In this document: piece by piece, positions 42,889-52,057 of the stretch | How the letters are laid out: every line of letters begins with the position of its first letter | Position numbering within the stretch: position 1 is the stretch's first letter | NCBI GenBank assembly: GCA_016714985.1 | Contig: JADKBS010000021.1 | Coordinates: 1 to 64,000 of the forward strand | Length of the DNA: 64,000 bases | Reading direction: 5' to 3' | From: Saprospiraceae bacterium | Lineage (GTDB): Bacteria; Bacteroidota; Bacteroidia; Chitinophagales; Saprospiraceae | The notes under the pieces: model-generated | Seen by the model: only the letters and a program-made list of their open reading frames with translations | What the model was told of the DNA's origin: nothing | Database searches by the model: none | Made by a program: the position numbers and the translations under genes

Positions 42889-45873
42889 CATTTTTACAGA
42901 CCATATTTCCCCTGTTTTTCACTGCTTGCCTATCCGCCCAGCCAGCAGCCTTGGATCTCAATGCCATCGGGCCGCAGGACGGCCTTGAGAGCGGCTACAA
43001 CTACCACCTGCATCAGGATTCGAGGGGCTTTCTTTGGATAAGCTCCGTGAACGGGCTGTACCGCTCGGACGGCCTCAGCATCAAGTCCTGGACTTCGGAA
43101 GATGGGCTGCGGGGCAATATCGTCCAGAGTAATTTTTACGAAGATGCAGTGGGCGATGGCTGGTTTTCGACCTACAATGGCATCAACCATTACCGCAGGG
43201 CGACCGACGATTTCCGTTCCTTCCAAACCACCTCGGAAAAGGGAGATACCATCAAGGAGGATTACTATTTTATCCACTTGGAAAAGGGCAAAGCGCTTTG
43301 GTTCCGGGCTGGGGTCTGGCTGTGCAGGTACGATATTGCGAACCAGCAGGTCGCAAGACTGTCCACTACGGCTGGTGTCAGCTTTGGGGTGGACACGGCT
43401 GCCAATGGGTCGGTGAAACGCATCTACGCCTGCCCTTGGATGAATGCGGGGGGCTTCGAGCTGTTTACCCTTGGCCCGAGCCTGAAGCTGGAAAAGAAAG
43501 CGCACTTGCAAAGCAGTGCAGGTGGCAAACGGGTCGAAATCTCCAATGCCTTGGTGGAACACGATACTTTGGCTTGGTTGTTTTCCAATCAAGGCTTGTA
43601 TTCGTTCAACCCGTACTCACCCGCCAATTTCCGCCGATATTCCTTGCCAGACAAAGGCAACACACTAATTAAAAGAGGCATTTTCTATGGCACCAAATAT
43701 ATTTTGGCATTGACCAAAAACAATGGGCCTTGTTTCTTTGATAGGCTTTCAAGGAAATTCCTTTCAGCAACCGATGCCCCGATTGGGTTTAACCTGCAAG
43801 CCAAGAACTACCAAGCTGTAATGGTGGACAGGGAGGACAATTGCTGGTTCGCCCATGATGAAAACCCAAGCATCGAATTTGGGAGTTTGCTTCAAAAACC
43901 GTTTATCTATCCCAAAACAGAAAAAGGCGAGCCGCTTCCCAGTTACATCCATCTTGGAAAGGCTAAAAGGTGAAATATGGTGCGCTACCGAAAAGGAAGG
44001 GGTTTATGTGTTTGCCGCTGATGGCAAGTTGTTGCGCGGCATACCCTATCGCACCAAGGCTGGCGGCTCGTTCTCCCTGCGGTATGCCCTTGCCGTGGAT
44101 GCATCGGGCCGTGTTTGGGCCACCAATGGAAAATCGCTTTTTGTGCTGGACGGCCTTTCCGTTGCCTGGCAGGAATACAAACTTGGGTTGGGAAACATAT
44201 TTAGGATTGGAAACGGGAGGCAGGGCAGCATGTACCTCACGGCATCTACTGGGCTTTATGAAGCCAAGCCCAAGGGCAACCAATTGGACATAAGCCCTTG
44301 CAACTTGTTTGCTGGCTTGGAAACCCATGATGGCATCCTCACATTTTTCGGGTCCAGCGGCAAGGTCTATACTTATTCCAACGGGAAAACAATTGTAGCG
44401 AAAACAGGGATGCCCGAAAAGCAGATTAGGTTGTACGCATCCGATGCCACTAACTGCATTTGGGAAGACCCCGCCAAGCAAAGGACTTGGTTCGGCACCA
44501 CCAAGGGGCTGGCCTATTGGGATTGGGAAAGCGACAATATCAAAGCTGTGGACAAAACGGGGTTTGACCAAGCCATGATAACCTCCATTGCGGGCGACGG
44601 TACAGGCAAACTATGGCTGGGAACTTACAACGGACTGTTCTCCTACGACCCCGCCACTGGCGAATCTCATCATTTCCCAGCGGAAGAAGGGCTGCCTTCC
44701 GGCAATATTTCCCTCTCGGCCAGCCTGACCGCTTCCGATGGCAAAATCTGGTTCGGCACCGCCAACGGCCCCGTGCTGTTCGACCCCTTGGAAATGAAGC
44801 CCTATCCGCACGGGCCGAGGGTGCATATCGAATCCTTTGAAATCAACAACCAGCCCTACCTCGGCGTGCCCGTGGCCTCGGAAGCCTCCCGCATCGAACT
44901 GGATTATTTCCAAAACAGCCTTGCCTTTGGGCTGAAAGCAGTCGGCTTTTACCTGCCGAAAATGAGCACCATCCGCTACCGTTTAAAGGGCTTTGAGGAG
45001 GAATGGCAGGAACTGGAAAACGGGGGGCTTATCCGCTACCCCAAGCTGCCGCCCGGGGATTTTCAGCTTGAACTCGTGGCGCTGAACGTGAACGGGGTGA
45101 AGGGTGCGCCCCATGCGCTCAATATCTTCATCAGGCCGCCTTGGTGGCAGCGGTGGTGGTTCCGGGCACTGCTGATAGGCGCTTTGGTGGGCGCAGTTTA
45201 CCTATCCTTCCGGCTTTACCTGCGCCGCAAGCTCTTGGAGCAGCAGCGCATCTTCGAACGGCAAAAAGCCTTGCAGGACGAGCGCAACCGCATCGCCGCA
45301 GAGCTGCACGACGACCTTGGTGCAGGGCTTTCCATCATCCGTTTCCTGAGCGACCACAGCCTACAACAGCCACAGTCCGGCGACCAGCGACAAAGCATCC
45401 ACCGCATCTACCAATCGGCGGGCGAACTGCTGGAAAAAATGGGCGACATCATCTGGGCCATGAACGCCGAAAACGACAACCTGCCCAACCTGGCCGCCCA
45501 CCTGCAAGGCTATGCCTACGAGTACCTCGACGTGAACGGCATCCAATGCAGTTTCCAGCTACCGGAAACCATCCCGGCCATCGAACTCAGTGGGGCGCAG
45601 CGCCGGAATATCCTGCTGGCATTCAAGGAAAGCCTGCACAATGCGGTGAAACATGCGCAGGCCACAGCGGTCAGCATACGGCTGCAAACGGATAGTGTGC
45701 ATTTCATTTTGTCCATACACGACAATGGTCGGGGCATTGATTTGGGCAAGCTCCGGGCAGGCGGCAATGGCGTCCGCAATATTGCGAAGCGCATGGAGGC
45801 CATTGGCGGCAGCGCCGAGTTCCAGGTGGACAACGGCACTGTTGTTTTGTTGAAAATGCCGATAAGCTTATAA
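42879..45873 (+). pseudogene. hybrid-type sensor kinase with beta-propeller, one frameshift
   Basis: A signal peptide (FLQTIFPLFFTACLSAQPAA) leads to a two-component-regulator beta-propeller of Reg_prop blades (GYNYHLHQDSRGFLWISSVNGLYR, then GDGTGKLWLGTYNGLFSYDP and GKIWFGTANGPVLFDP). A Y_Y_Y domain follows, then one membrane helix, a HisKA_3 domain (RIAAELHDDLGAGLSIIRF) and HATPase_c (NILLAFKESLHNAVKHAQAT, DNGRGID). The reading frame changes once: the first part ends at 43973, and the second is open from before 43960 to 45873. The A4 run at 43965-43968 has one A too many; with AAA the protein reads through (GKAKGEIWCATEKEG). Function is lost only if the extra A is real. The cognate regulator follows. 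Confidence 0.85.
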
Positions 45874-45915
45874 CCAAAGTTATATTTCGGGAGGGTTTTG
45901 ATAGGGGTAATTTTG
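45869..45915 (+). promoter_or_regulatory. palindrome plus -7 box, copy 2
   Basis: TATAACCAAAGTTATA (45869-45884) followed after 23 bases by TAATTTTG (45908-45915). The palindrome overlaps the stop codon of the kinase gene. Geometry is identical to copy 1 at 41983. It should drive the response-regulator gene at 45962, pointing to autoregulation. Confidence 0.65.
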
Positions 45916-45961
45916 CCAATAAATAAAACGAACCGCTCAGCGGAGGTTTCAAACAAAGGCC

Positions 45962-46585
45962 ATGATAAAAATAAGCATCGTCGAGGATTTGCCGGAAATC
46001 AGGGAAGTACTGGTGCAGCGGGTGAACGCCGAACCGGGGATGCAGTGCCTGGCCAGCTACGGCAATGCCGAAGATGCCTTGGGCGGCCTGATGTTCAACC
46101 GCCCAGACGCCGTCATCATGGACATCGGGCTGCCAAAAATGGGCGGTATCGAGTGCATGATGAAGGTGAAGCAGCACTGTCCCGGTATCAGGTTCTTGAT
46201 GTTCACGGTCTTCGAGAACGACGACAACGTGTTCGAGGCATTAAAAGCAGGTGCCGACGGCTATATCCTGAAACGGGAGCCGTCCGCCAAAATCATCGCC
46301 TCGCTCCGGGAAATACTAGATGGAGGTGCGCCCATGAGTCGTACCATTGCCCAAAAAGTGCTGCAAAGCTTTCGGGTACCAGTGGCAGAACAGCCACAAT
46401 TTGAAACACTGACGGCCCGGCAAGCGGAACTGCTCGACCTGCTTGCCAGCGGGCTGCCCTACAAGCTTATCGCCGACAAGCTCGGCATCACAGAGGGCAC
46501 GGTAAAGCAGCATATCCACCAGATTTACCAGAAAATGCAGGTGAACAATCGGGTGGAGGCGGTGAACCGGTATTTGGGGAGGTAG
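45962..46585 (+). CDS. NarL/LuxR-type response regulator
   Basis: A 207-residue regulator. The receiver domain runs from MIKISIVEDLPEIREV, with the phospho-Asp in DAVIMDIGLPKMGG, the Thr switch in FLMFTVFEND and the Lys in GYILKREPS. The C-terminal helix-turn-helix has LTARQAELLDLLASGLPYKLIADKLGITEGTVKQHIHQIYQKM. HisKA_3 kinases pair with regulators of this class, so the preceding kinase is its partner. The palindrome shared by two promoters is its best candidate site. Confidence 0.92.
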   Translation: MIKISIVEDLPEIREVLVQRVNAEPGMQCLASYGNAEDALGGLMFNRPDAVIMDIGLPKMGGIECMMKVKQHCPGIRFLMFTVFENDDNVFEALKAGADGYILKREPSAKIIASLREILDGGAPMSRTIAQKVLQSFRVPVAEQPQFETLTARQAELLDLLASGLPYKLIADKLGITEGTVKQHIHQIYQKMQVNNRVEAVNRYLGR

Positions 46586-46675
46586 TACACTTTTTTCAAG
46601 TCGGTAATTAAAACCCTTTTTTTATAACCGTTACGGGGCGGCCCTCACCGCTACCGGACACCAACTATTTGTGCT

Positions 46676-47026
46676 ATGACAAAGTTTTTTTTGATGCTGC
46701 TATTAGCGGCCCCCACATTTTTTGGCTTTACCGCTGCCAATGAATCAGATTTGACCTGCCCTTTAACCACTGGTGTATTCACAGCCAACAAATCGGGAGG
46801 AGACATTTCCTTTGACTGGAACAACTGCTCCGGCGGCTGTGTGCAGTACCTCGTTAAGTACATCCGGCGGCAGGACAATTACCAGAGCCAGGAGTTCACG
46901 ACAGGTACCTCTGCGTACTCGTTTTCCAATCTACCCAGCGGGAACTACGACTTTTACTTTGCAACGGACTGCGGCGGCGGCTCCACCAGTGGTTGGATTA
47001 TCATTGAGGAACTTATCATCAATTGA
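46676..47026 (+). CDS. small secreted protein
   Basis: A 116-residue exported protein with a clear signal peptide (FFLMLLLAAPTFFGFTAA). The mature part of about 95 residues has four Cys (LTCPL, NNCSGGC, TDCGGG) and alternating strands resembling an Fn3-like fold (AYSFSNLPSGNYDFYF). There is no sorting domain. It follows the response regulator, and an imperfect TATAACCGTTA lies 50 bases upstream, which is only a weak half-match to the palindrome module. Function unknown. Confidence 0.7.
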   Translation: MTKFFLMLLLAAPTFFGFTAANESDLTCPLTTGVFTANKSGGDISFDWNNCSGGCVQYLVKYIRRQDNYQSQEFTTGTSAYSFSNLPSGNYDFYFATDCGGGSTSGWIIIEELIIN

Positions 47027-47034
47027 CCAAGTGT

Positions 47035-47062
47035 GGGCTGTCATTTCGGCAGCCCATTTTTC
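47035..47062. terminator. hairpin at convergent gene ends
   Basis: GGGCTG and CAGCCC pair across TCATTTCGG, followed by ATTTTT on the plus strand. It includes the stop codon of the minus-strand gene at 47041. Confidence 0.6.
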
Positions 47063-48501
47063 AGTTCAACCAATTTTTCCAAAACCCATTGCTTCCCTTG
47101 TATTTTTTGTTCTTCGTTTAAACGTGCTTCATAGGCTTCCAGCCATGATAGGCTCAGTTTCTTGGCTATCATTTGCTTTGCCAACCCCGCTGTGTAGCGG
47201 ATGAAGTTGAGCATGGCTGCTCGCCGGTCTGGTGATAGGAATTGGTTGCGAATGGCATACTTCCTGAATGCGTCCACAAAATCCATCAGGAACAAATAAT
47301 AGGAAGTGTCCTTCTTGAACATCTCGAAATAGGCTTGCATCAGCAAGGCTTTTGAATGCAAGGCGAAGACATGCCCCGTGAAGCGATACCTTGAAAGCAA
47401 GGAGATGCATTCATCAAAGCGGTTTTGCCGATAGAACGTGTGCGCCATGGACCAAGCACCCCCATCCTCCTGCAAATCGGGCGAGAGTTTGCTTTTGTAT
47501 TCATGGATGAAGTTCAGCGTGAAATCGAACTGCCCCAGGCTGTTGGCGGTGGTGACGATATTGGAAAAAGTCCTTTCTGGCAGCCTTCCGTGATGGAGAA
47601 ATACCCCTTCCTTTAGTCCCCACTGGTAGAGGTCGAGCAGCTCGCCCATGATTTGAACATGCCCTTTCAGCCAAAGCTGTATGGCCATGTTGATTAGGTA
47701 ATAAAACACCAACCGTCGGTCGCTGTCTGGCAACGCCTCGAATTCCGAGAATACCACCTCCTTGAACTGGCTGAACCCTTCCTGTGTCGGGGGGGATGCC
47801 AACCGCAACCGCTTTTGGTAAACGTTCAGCACCGGCAGGTTCAGCCTCGCTGTCATCGCTTCCAAGTACACAATATCCTCATTGACGGATAGGGCTTCTT
47901 CGGGCATGATCAGCCGCCGCTCATTTATCTCAATGACGTGCCGCCATTTCAGGGTGGCATAAAAACTATCCAAATAACGGTCGGCGCTTAGGAGTGCGGC
48001 CTGGCCTTGCATATGCTGCGCAATATTGGGGCGTTGGTAAAGCTTATCGAGCAGCAAGGCCAACTGCAGGTGTTCCTCCGCCCCTTTTTCCTGTTTGGCC
48101 TCCAAGGTGGCTACCAGTTCTTCGACCACCTTCTCGTGCCATTCCGTCTCATGCTTTTCAAGGAACACTTTGGCCAGCAACTGCCCGTGCAGCAGTTCGT
48201 CCCTTTCGAGCTGTTGGTGGGCCAAAAACCGCGCTGCCTGCTTGCAGAAGGCAGCCTTCAGGTTTCGTAGCTGTTTGTCGTCGAAGGGCTTATCGGGGTA
48301 CAGCTGCCTGGACAGGCCCTCGCTTTCCAAGGATTCATCGGTGAAGTTGGGATGCTGCTTTTGGAGGATTTGGTACAGGTCCACCAGTTTTTTGTTCGTG
48401 TTGGCCCAAGGAGACTGGAGCCACAAGCCCAGTTCCCTGAATTCTTTTTTTGATAAAATGGCCAGCATTTGGCCCAGTTTCGTTGTGTTCCCGGTTGTCA
48501 T
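47041..48501 (-). CDS. 486-residue helical-repeat protein, paralogue of 53522-54914
   Basis: A 486-residue, mostly helical, soluble protein with no signal peptide. It opens LGQMLAILSKKEFRELGLWLQSPW, then RQLYPDKPFDDKQLRNLKAAF, with TPR-like helix pairs to the end. The same opening (LLRTLTRTEQREL, RQLYPGQPFDDHRVRMAM) and the same layout, including LYQWGLKEGVFLHHGRL against LYQAGLKRSYFLNNGTL, are found in the broken gene at 53522-54914. I do not recognise a named family. It looks like a lineage-specific expanded group. Confidence 0.75.
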   Translation of the reverse strand: MTTGNTTKLGQMLAILSKKEFRELGLWLQSPWANTNKKLVDLYQILQKQHPNFTDESLESEGLSRQLYPDKPFDDKQLRNLKAAFCKQAARFLAHQQLERDELLHGQLLAKVFLEKHETEWHEKVVEELVATLEAKQEKGAEEHLQLALLLDKLYQRPNIAQHMQGQAALLSADRYLDSFYATLKWRHVIEINERRLIMPEEALSVNEDIVYLEAMTARLNLPVLNVYQKRLRLASPPTQEGFSQFKEVVFSEFEALPDSDRRLVFYYLINMAIQLWLKGHVQIMGELLDLYQWGLKEGVFLHHGRLPERTFSNIVTTANSLGQFDFTLNFIHEYKSKLSPDLQEDGGAWSMAHTFYRQNRFDECISLLSRYRFTGHVFALHSKALLMQAYFEMFKKDTSYYLFLMDFVDAFRKYAIRNQFLSPDRRAAMLNFIRYTAGLAKQMIAKKLSLSWLEAYEARLNEEQKIQGKQWVLEKLVELKNGLPK

Positions 48502-48729
48502 GCTTATGGCAAAGCCCTTGTTGCAAGTTGTTTATTTTCAGGCTTTTAGGTGGTTTTTGAGCGGGAAAGGTAGTTGTTTTTTTTGTGCCAAGCCGTAGAA
48601 TTTGTACTTGGTGGGGAGGGGGTAGGGGGCGTAGGTTTGGCATAGTTTGAAAAACCAAGTGGAGCAGCAACCACAACAAAAACGGGCGTTACCTGAAAAG
48701 CCTTATGAGTAGGGGAAAACAATTACATC

Positions 48730-49032
48730 ATGGCAATTACTTCAGAACAATTAGAACAGTTCAGGGAAAACTCCCTGAACGTCAGCAACGCAATCAGCCT
48801 CGCCAATCAGATTAGTTCAGACCTGACAGTAAATGGGATTTTTCCGAACGGTGACAAAGGGGATTTCTCAAACCCTGACACCAAGAAGTTTAATGAAAAA
48901 TGGTGCAAGGTATGGAGGGTATTAAGGGTACTCTTCGAGTTCGCAAAAACATTTACCAATGAAAATGGTGACAAGGCAATTGACGCCCTTATCGCTTTGG
49001 GAAATACTGTCTGTAAGCCTGACAACGCCTAA
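48730..49032 (+). CDS. small hypothetical protein
   Basis: A 100-residue soluble protein, MAITSEQLEQFRENSLNVSNAISLANQISS and onward, with two Cys and no recognised motif. It is monocistronic: preceded by about 230 non-coding bases and followed by a good terminator. Predicted to be helical. Confidence 0.6.
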   Translation: MAITSEQLEQFRENSLNVSNAISLANQISSDLTVNGIFPNGDKGDFSNPDTKKFNEKWCKVWRVLRVLFEFAKTFTNENGDKAIDALIALGNTVCKPDNA

Positions 49033-49058
49033 TTTTTAACGCAATCAAAAAAGCTAAA

Positions 49059-49101
49059 CCTCCCCATATGCTACGCCCATTGGTAACATGGGGAGGCTTT
49101 T
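49059..49101 (+). terminator. terminator of the 100-residue gene
   Basis: CCTCCCCAT and ATGGGGAGG form a 9-base stem followed by CTTTT. Confidence 0.7.
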
Positions 49102-49202
49102 AACCCATATTAATCAAAAAGGAGTCTCCCTGAACCCTCCTCAAAGAAAAAATAGGGCGCAACGCCGAAAGCGTGAGTGTAGGCAATTCAAAAACACCAA
49201 TT

Positions 49203-49676
49203 ATGAAAAGAAAAATCTACCTGTTTTTTTCGATGCTTTGCTGGATGACGGTAGCCACAGCGCAAATTGACGGCTATCTCCATGCCCTCAATGCCACTGG
49301 CACTACCGGCAGTGATGGCGGCAATACATACAGTTATTCCGTCGGAGAAACAGTAGCTTTCGCCAGCTCCTGTGACTACACAGCGGGGATTATTCAACCG
49401 AAATACGAATGTATCTCAATCAGCAATGAAGCATTCGATTTGCTGTTCAGTGCCAGTTTTTACCCGAACCCGGCGAGCAGCCAGATCATTGTGGAAACTG
49501 ACTTTTTGAAGTTCACCGACTACACCATCCACGCTTCGGATGGGCAGTTGATGGAATCTGGGCAGTTTGAATACAAGCCTATCAAAATCCATAGGCTTGC
49601 CCCTGGCACCTACCTCTTAAAGCTAACCGACAATGACAACCAATTTTTTAAAACCGTAAAAATCATCAAACAATGA
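49203..49676 (+). CDS. short T9SS cargo protein, type A sorting domain
   Basis: A 157-residue secreted protein. The signal peptide (IYLFFSMLCWMTVATAQ) is followed by a short mature region (GTTGSDGGNTYSYSVGETVAF, typical of small Bacteroidota surface proteins) and a complete type A sorting domain: FYPNPASSQIIVE, then RLAPGTYLLKLTD and the final FKTVKIIKQ. Nearly all of the mature protein is the sorting signal, so the passenger is tiny. The stop overlaps the next start by four bases. Confidence 0.85.
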   Translation: MKRKIYLFFSMLCWMTVATAQIDGYLHALNATGTTGSDGGNTYSYSVGETVAFASSCDYTAGIIQPKYECISISNEAFDLLFSASFYPNPASSQIIVETDFLKFTDYTIHASDGQLMESGQFEYKPIKIHRLAPGTYLLKLTDNDNQFFKTVKIIKQ

Positions 49677-50590
49677 AGAAATACTTTACCTCCCTGTTTT
49701 TTACCTTAATGGGTTTCGCCCTTTTTGCTCAAGCGCCTCAAGGCATTAATTTCCAAGGCGTTGCGAGGGATGGCAACAGCAACCCAATTCCAAATACAAA
49801 TGTGGATGTCACCTTCAAAATCCATAGGAATGGGCCATCCGGAACTGTCATTTTTGAAGAAGACCACGATACGGAGACGGATGATTGCGGTATGTTCAGG
49901 CTGACCATCGGCGCCGAAGAACCCAACGACTTTGAGAACATTGATTGGGCGGATGGCCCATATTGGCTTGAAGTTGAGGTAGGGGGCAGCACTATTGGCA
50001 ATTTGGAGATGTTGAGTGTGCCGTTTGCATTGTATGCTGCATCTAGTCCAACGCCTACTCCTGAAATTTACATCTTCGAGGAAAAGTACTCTACTGGGGC
50101 GAGTACCTACCCCACAACACCAAGTACTGGCGATGGCAAACCGAACCCTGGATACATGACTCGAAGACTAAACACCCTTACGGCTAAATTCCCACAAACA
50201 GCCAATAATGTATCAACTGGCGGCAATAATGGTGTGATAACATTTAAACCAGGTACATATGTAATCGATGCCTCGGCACCTGCTTTTTATGTAGGTAGGC
50301 ACAGGTTGTTTTTAAGAGATGGAAGTGGTGCTATCAAAATGACAGGCACCAATGAACTTGCTAGATTTCCAGCTAACAACACAGATAATACTGGAACTGA
50401 TCAGACAAGGTCATTTATTAAAGGGATTCTCGTAGTCCCCCCTGGCCCTGATTGGACCTTGAAATTTGACCATCATCTTGAAAGTGTAAACGACGCTAAC
50501 TCTGCAAGTCAATCATTGGGTGTAGGTACTACTACCCCATCGGGAGGAGAGCAAGTCTTTACCACATTAACAGTACAAAAAATCCAATAA
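49673..50590 (+). CDS. secreted protein with QGINFQGVARD N-terminus
   Basis: A 305-residue exported protein. The signal peptide is followed by QAPQGINFQGVARDGNSNPIPNTNVDVTF, a start shared by many Bacteroidota tail-fibre-like and collagen-like surface proteins, then a beta-rich domain (LRLTIGAEE-like FRLTIGAEEPND, YWLEVEVGG) and a second beta domain of about 170 residues that resembles C1q/TNF-like folds (GVITFKPGTYVIDASAPAFYVGRHRLFLRD). There is no sorting domain, but it is coupled to the small sorting-domain protein before it (4-base overlap), which may act as its carrier. Confidence 0.75.
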   Translation: MKKYFTSLFFTLMGFALFAQAPQGINFQGVARDGNSNPIPNTNVDVTFKIHRNGPSGTVIFEEDHDTETDDCGMFRLTIGAEEPNDFENIDWADGPYWLEVEVGGSTIGNLEMLSVPFALYAASSPTPTPEIYIFEEKYSTGASTYPTTPSTGDGKPNPGYMTRRLNTLTAKFPQTANNVSTGGNNGVITFKPGTYVIDASAPAFYVGRHRLFLRDGSGAIKMTGTNELARFPANNTDNTGTDQTRSFIKGILVVPPGPDWTLKFDHHLESVNDANSASQSLGVGTTTPSGGEQVFTTLTVQKIQ

Positions 50591-50650
50591 ACTTCCGCAT
50601 TCCACAAATACCCCTCCCCCTACCAATTCACCCTAAAACACCTAAACCCA

Positions 50651-50689
50651 CAAAGGGCCTGCTTGAAAAAGCGGGCTTCTTTGTTTTTG
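50651..50689 (+). terminator. terminator of the secreted-protein pair
   Basis: GCCTGCTT and AAGCGGGC pair around GAAA, followed by a T-rich tract (TTCTTTGTTTTT). Confidence 0.7.
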
Positions 50690-50865
50690 CGCCATCAGAC
50701 GGCAAGTATAGGCATGGCATAATTTTGAAAAAATGCTTCCAAATTTGCCAAGCACTCAAGCCAATCCACGATTGAAAAGTCCAGTAGCTTGTATCGGTAA
50801 GCTTTTCCTGCGTCACGTACCAGAACCCGTGTATTTGCCGTATTTTTGTGTCTAAAATTCAAGCT

Positions 50866-51675
50866 ATGCAGTTCGTAGATGTAAAAAACGACGTTGCCTT
50901 TCGGAAGATTTTTGGTAACAAGAAAAAGACACAGATACTCATTTCCTTCCTGAACGCAGTCCTGCAACTGGAAGGCAAGCGGCGCATTGTAGCGGTCAAA
51001 ATCGAAAACCCCTACCAGTTTCCCCGGATTGCGGGGGAGAAAGCCAGCATCATTGATGTCCGGGCAACAGAGGACAGCGGCAGGCAGTTCGTAGTGGAGA
51101 TGCAGGTCGCAGAGCCGGACGGCTTCGACAAGCGGGTACAGTACTACACCTGCCGTGACTATTCCATGCAAATCACCAAAGGAGAGGACTATCCGAAACT
51201 GAAACCGACGGTCTTTGTCGGCATCCTAAATTTCTCTTATTTTGAAGGTTCAGATTACCTTTCTTACCATTCGTTGCTGAATGAAAAGACTTATGAGAAC
51301 AAGTTGAAGGACATCCGCTTTGCGTTCATCGAACTGACGAAGTTTAAGAAAAAGGAAAATGAATTGAAGTCTTTGATTGACAAGTGGGCATATTTCATCA
51401 AGAATGCGCAGAATTTGGAAGTTATTCCTTCCAACGTTGACGATGAAGGCTTGAGAGAGGCTTACATAGACGCAAACAGGCACAATTGGAAAAAGGAGGA
51501 GTTGATTGCTTACGATAATTCTTCCATTGCGACGCAAGATGAAAAAGGGAGGTTGGTTCACGCTGAAAAAAAAGGTAAGATTGACGTGGCAAGGGAAATG
51601 AAAAAGGACGGAGCGCCAACCGATAAAATCATAAAATATACTGGCTTGACGGAGGATGAAATCAATGAAATATAA
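50866..51675 (+). CDS. Rpn-type PD-(D/E)XK nuclease
   Basis: A 269-residue protein of the recombination-promoting nuclease / PD-(D/E)XK transposase group. FVDVKNDVAFRKIFGNKKKTQILISFLNAVL is the family opening, and ASIIDVRATEDSGRQFVVEMQVAE holds the catalytic Asp and ExQ. The C-terminal tail (IIKYTGLTEDEINEI) is the usual short DNA-binding-like motif. A TATTTTTG -7 box lies at 50841-50848, giving a short leader to ATG 50866. Such genes occur in many copies per genome and show defence or recombination-related activities. Confidence 0.85.
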   Translation: MQFVDVKNDVAFRKIFGNKKKTQILISFLNAVLQLEGKRRIVAVKIENPYQFPRIAGEKASIIDVRATEDSGRQFVVEMQVAEPDGFDKRVQYYTCRDYSMQITKGEDYPKLKPTVFVGILNFSYFEGSDYLSYHSLLNEKTYENKLKDIRFAFIELTKFKKKENELKSLIDKWAYFIKNAQNLEVIPSNVDDEGLREAYIDANRHNWKKEELIAYDNSSIATQDEKGRLVHAEKKGKIDVAREMKKDGAPTDKIIKYTGLTEDEINEI

Positions 51676-51823
51676 GAAACTGTTCTAAAAATATCGCCAA
51701 GACCAATTAGCTGGATGGCTCGCAGCGGATATAGAACACTGGCACAACGCACCCACCTCCAAGCAATCATCTTCTCCTCCAGTGACCCAGCCGTCAGCAA
51801 ACAGGTATCCAAGCTGGGAAAGG

Positions 51824-51940
51824 GTAACTGCTTAGAGGGGTGTTTTTTTGGGAAAATTTTCAATTTTCCCAAAAACACCAAGGTCAGGAGGGAGAGAAAA
51901 ATTTCATTTTTCTCTCCTCCCCCCCCTCCTAAGTAGTTAC
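51824..51940. repeat. 117-base palindromic element with GTAACTGCTTAG ends, second copy
   Basis: The outer ends GTAACTGCTTAG (51824-51835) and CTAAGTAGTTAC (51929-51940) match the element at 8152-8231. The inside differs: it holds two hairpins, one of GGGTGTTTTTTTGGGAAAAT-type sequence and one of AGGAGGGAGAGAAAAAT with its complement. It lies between the Rpn-type nuclease gene and the ATPase gene. Confidence 0.85.
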
Positions 51941-52057
51941 GAAAAAGGGCAAAAGTTCTAGTTTTTATAAATAACCGCTGAAAAACAGGAATCAAATCAG
52001 CGGTTAATGCTTTCTTTTGATACCTTTGCGCTGATTTAGTCACTTAAAATCAGCGCC

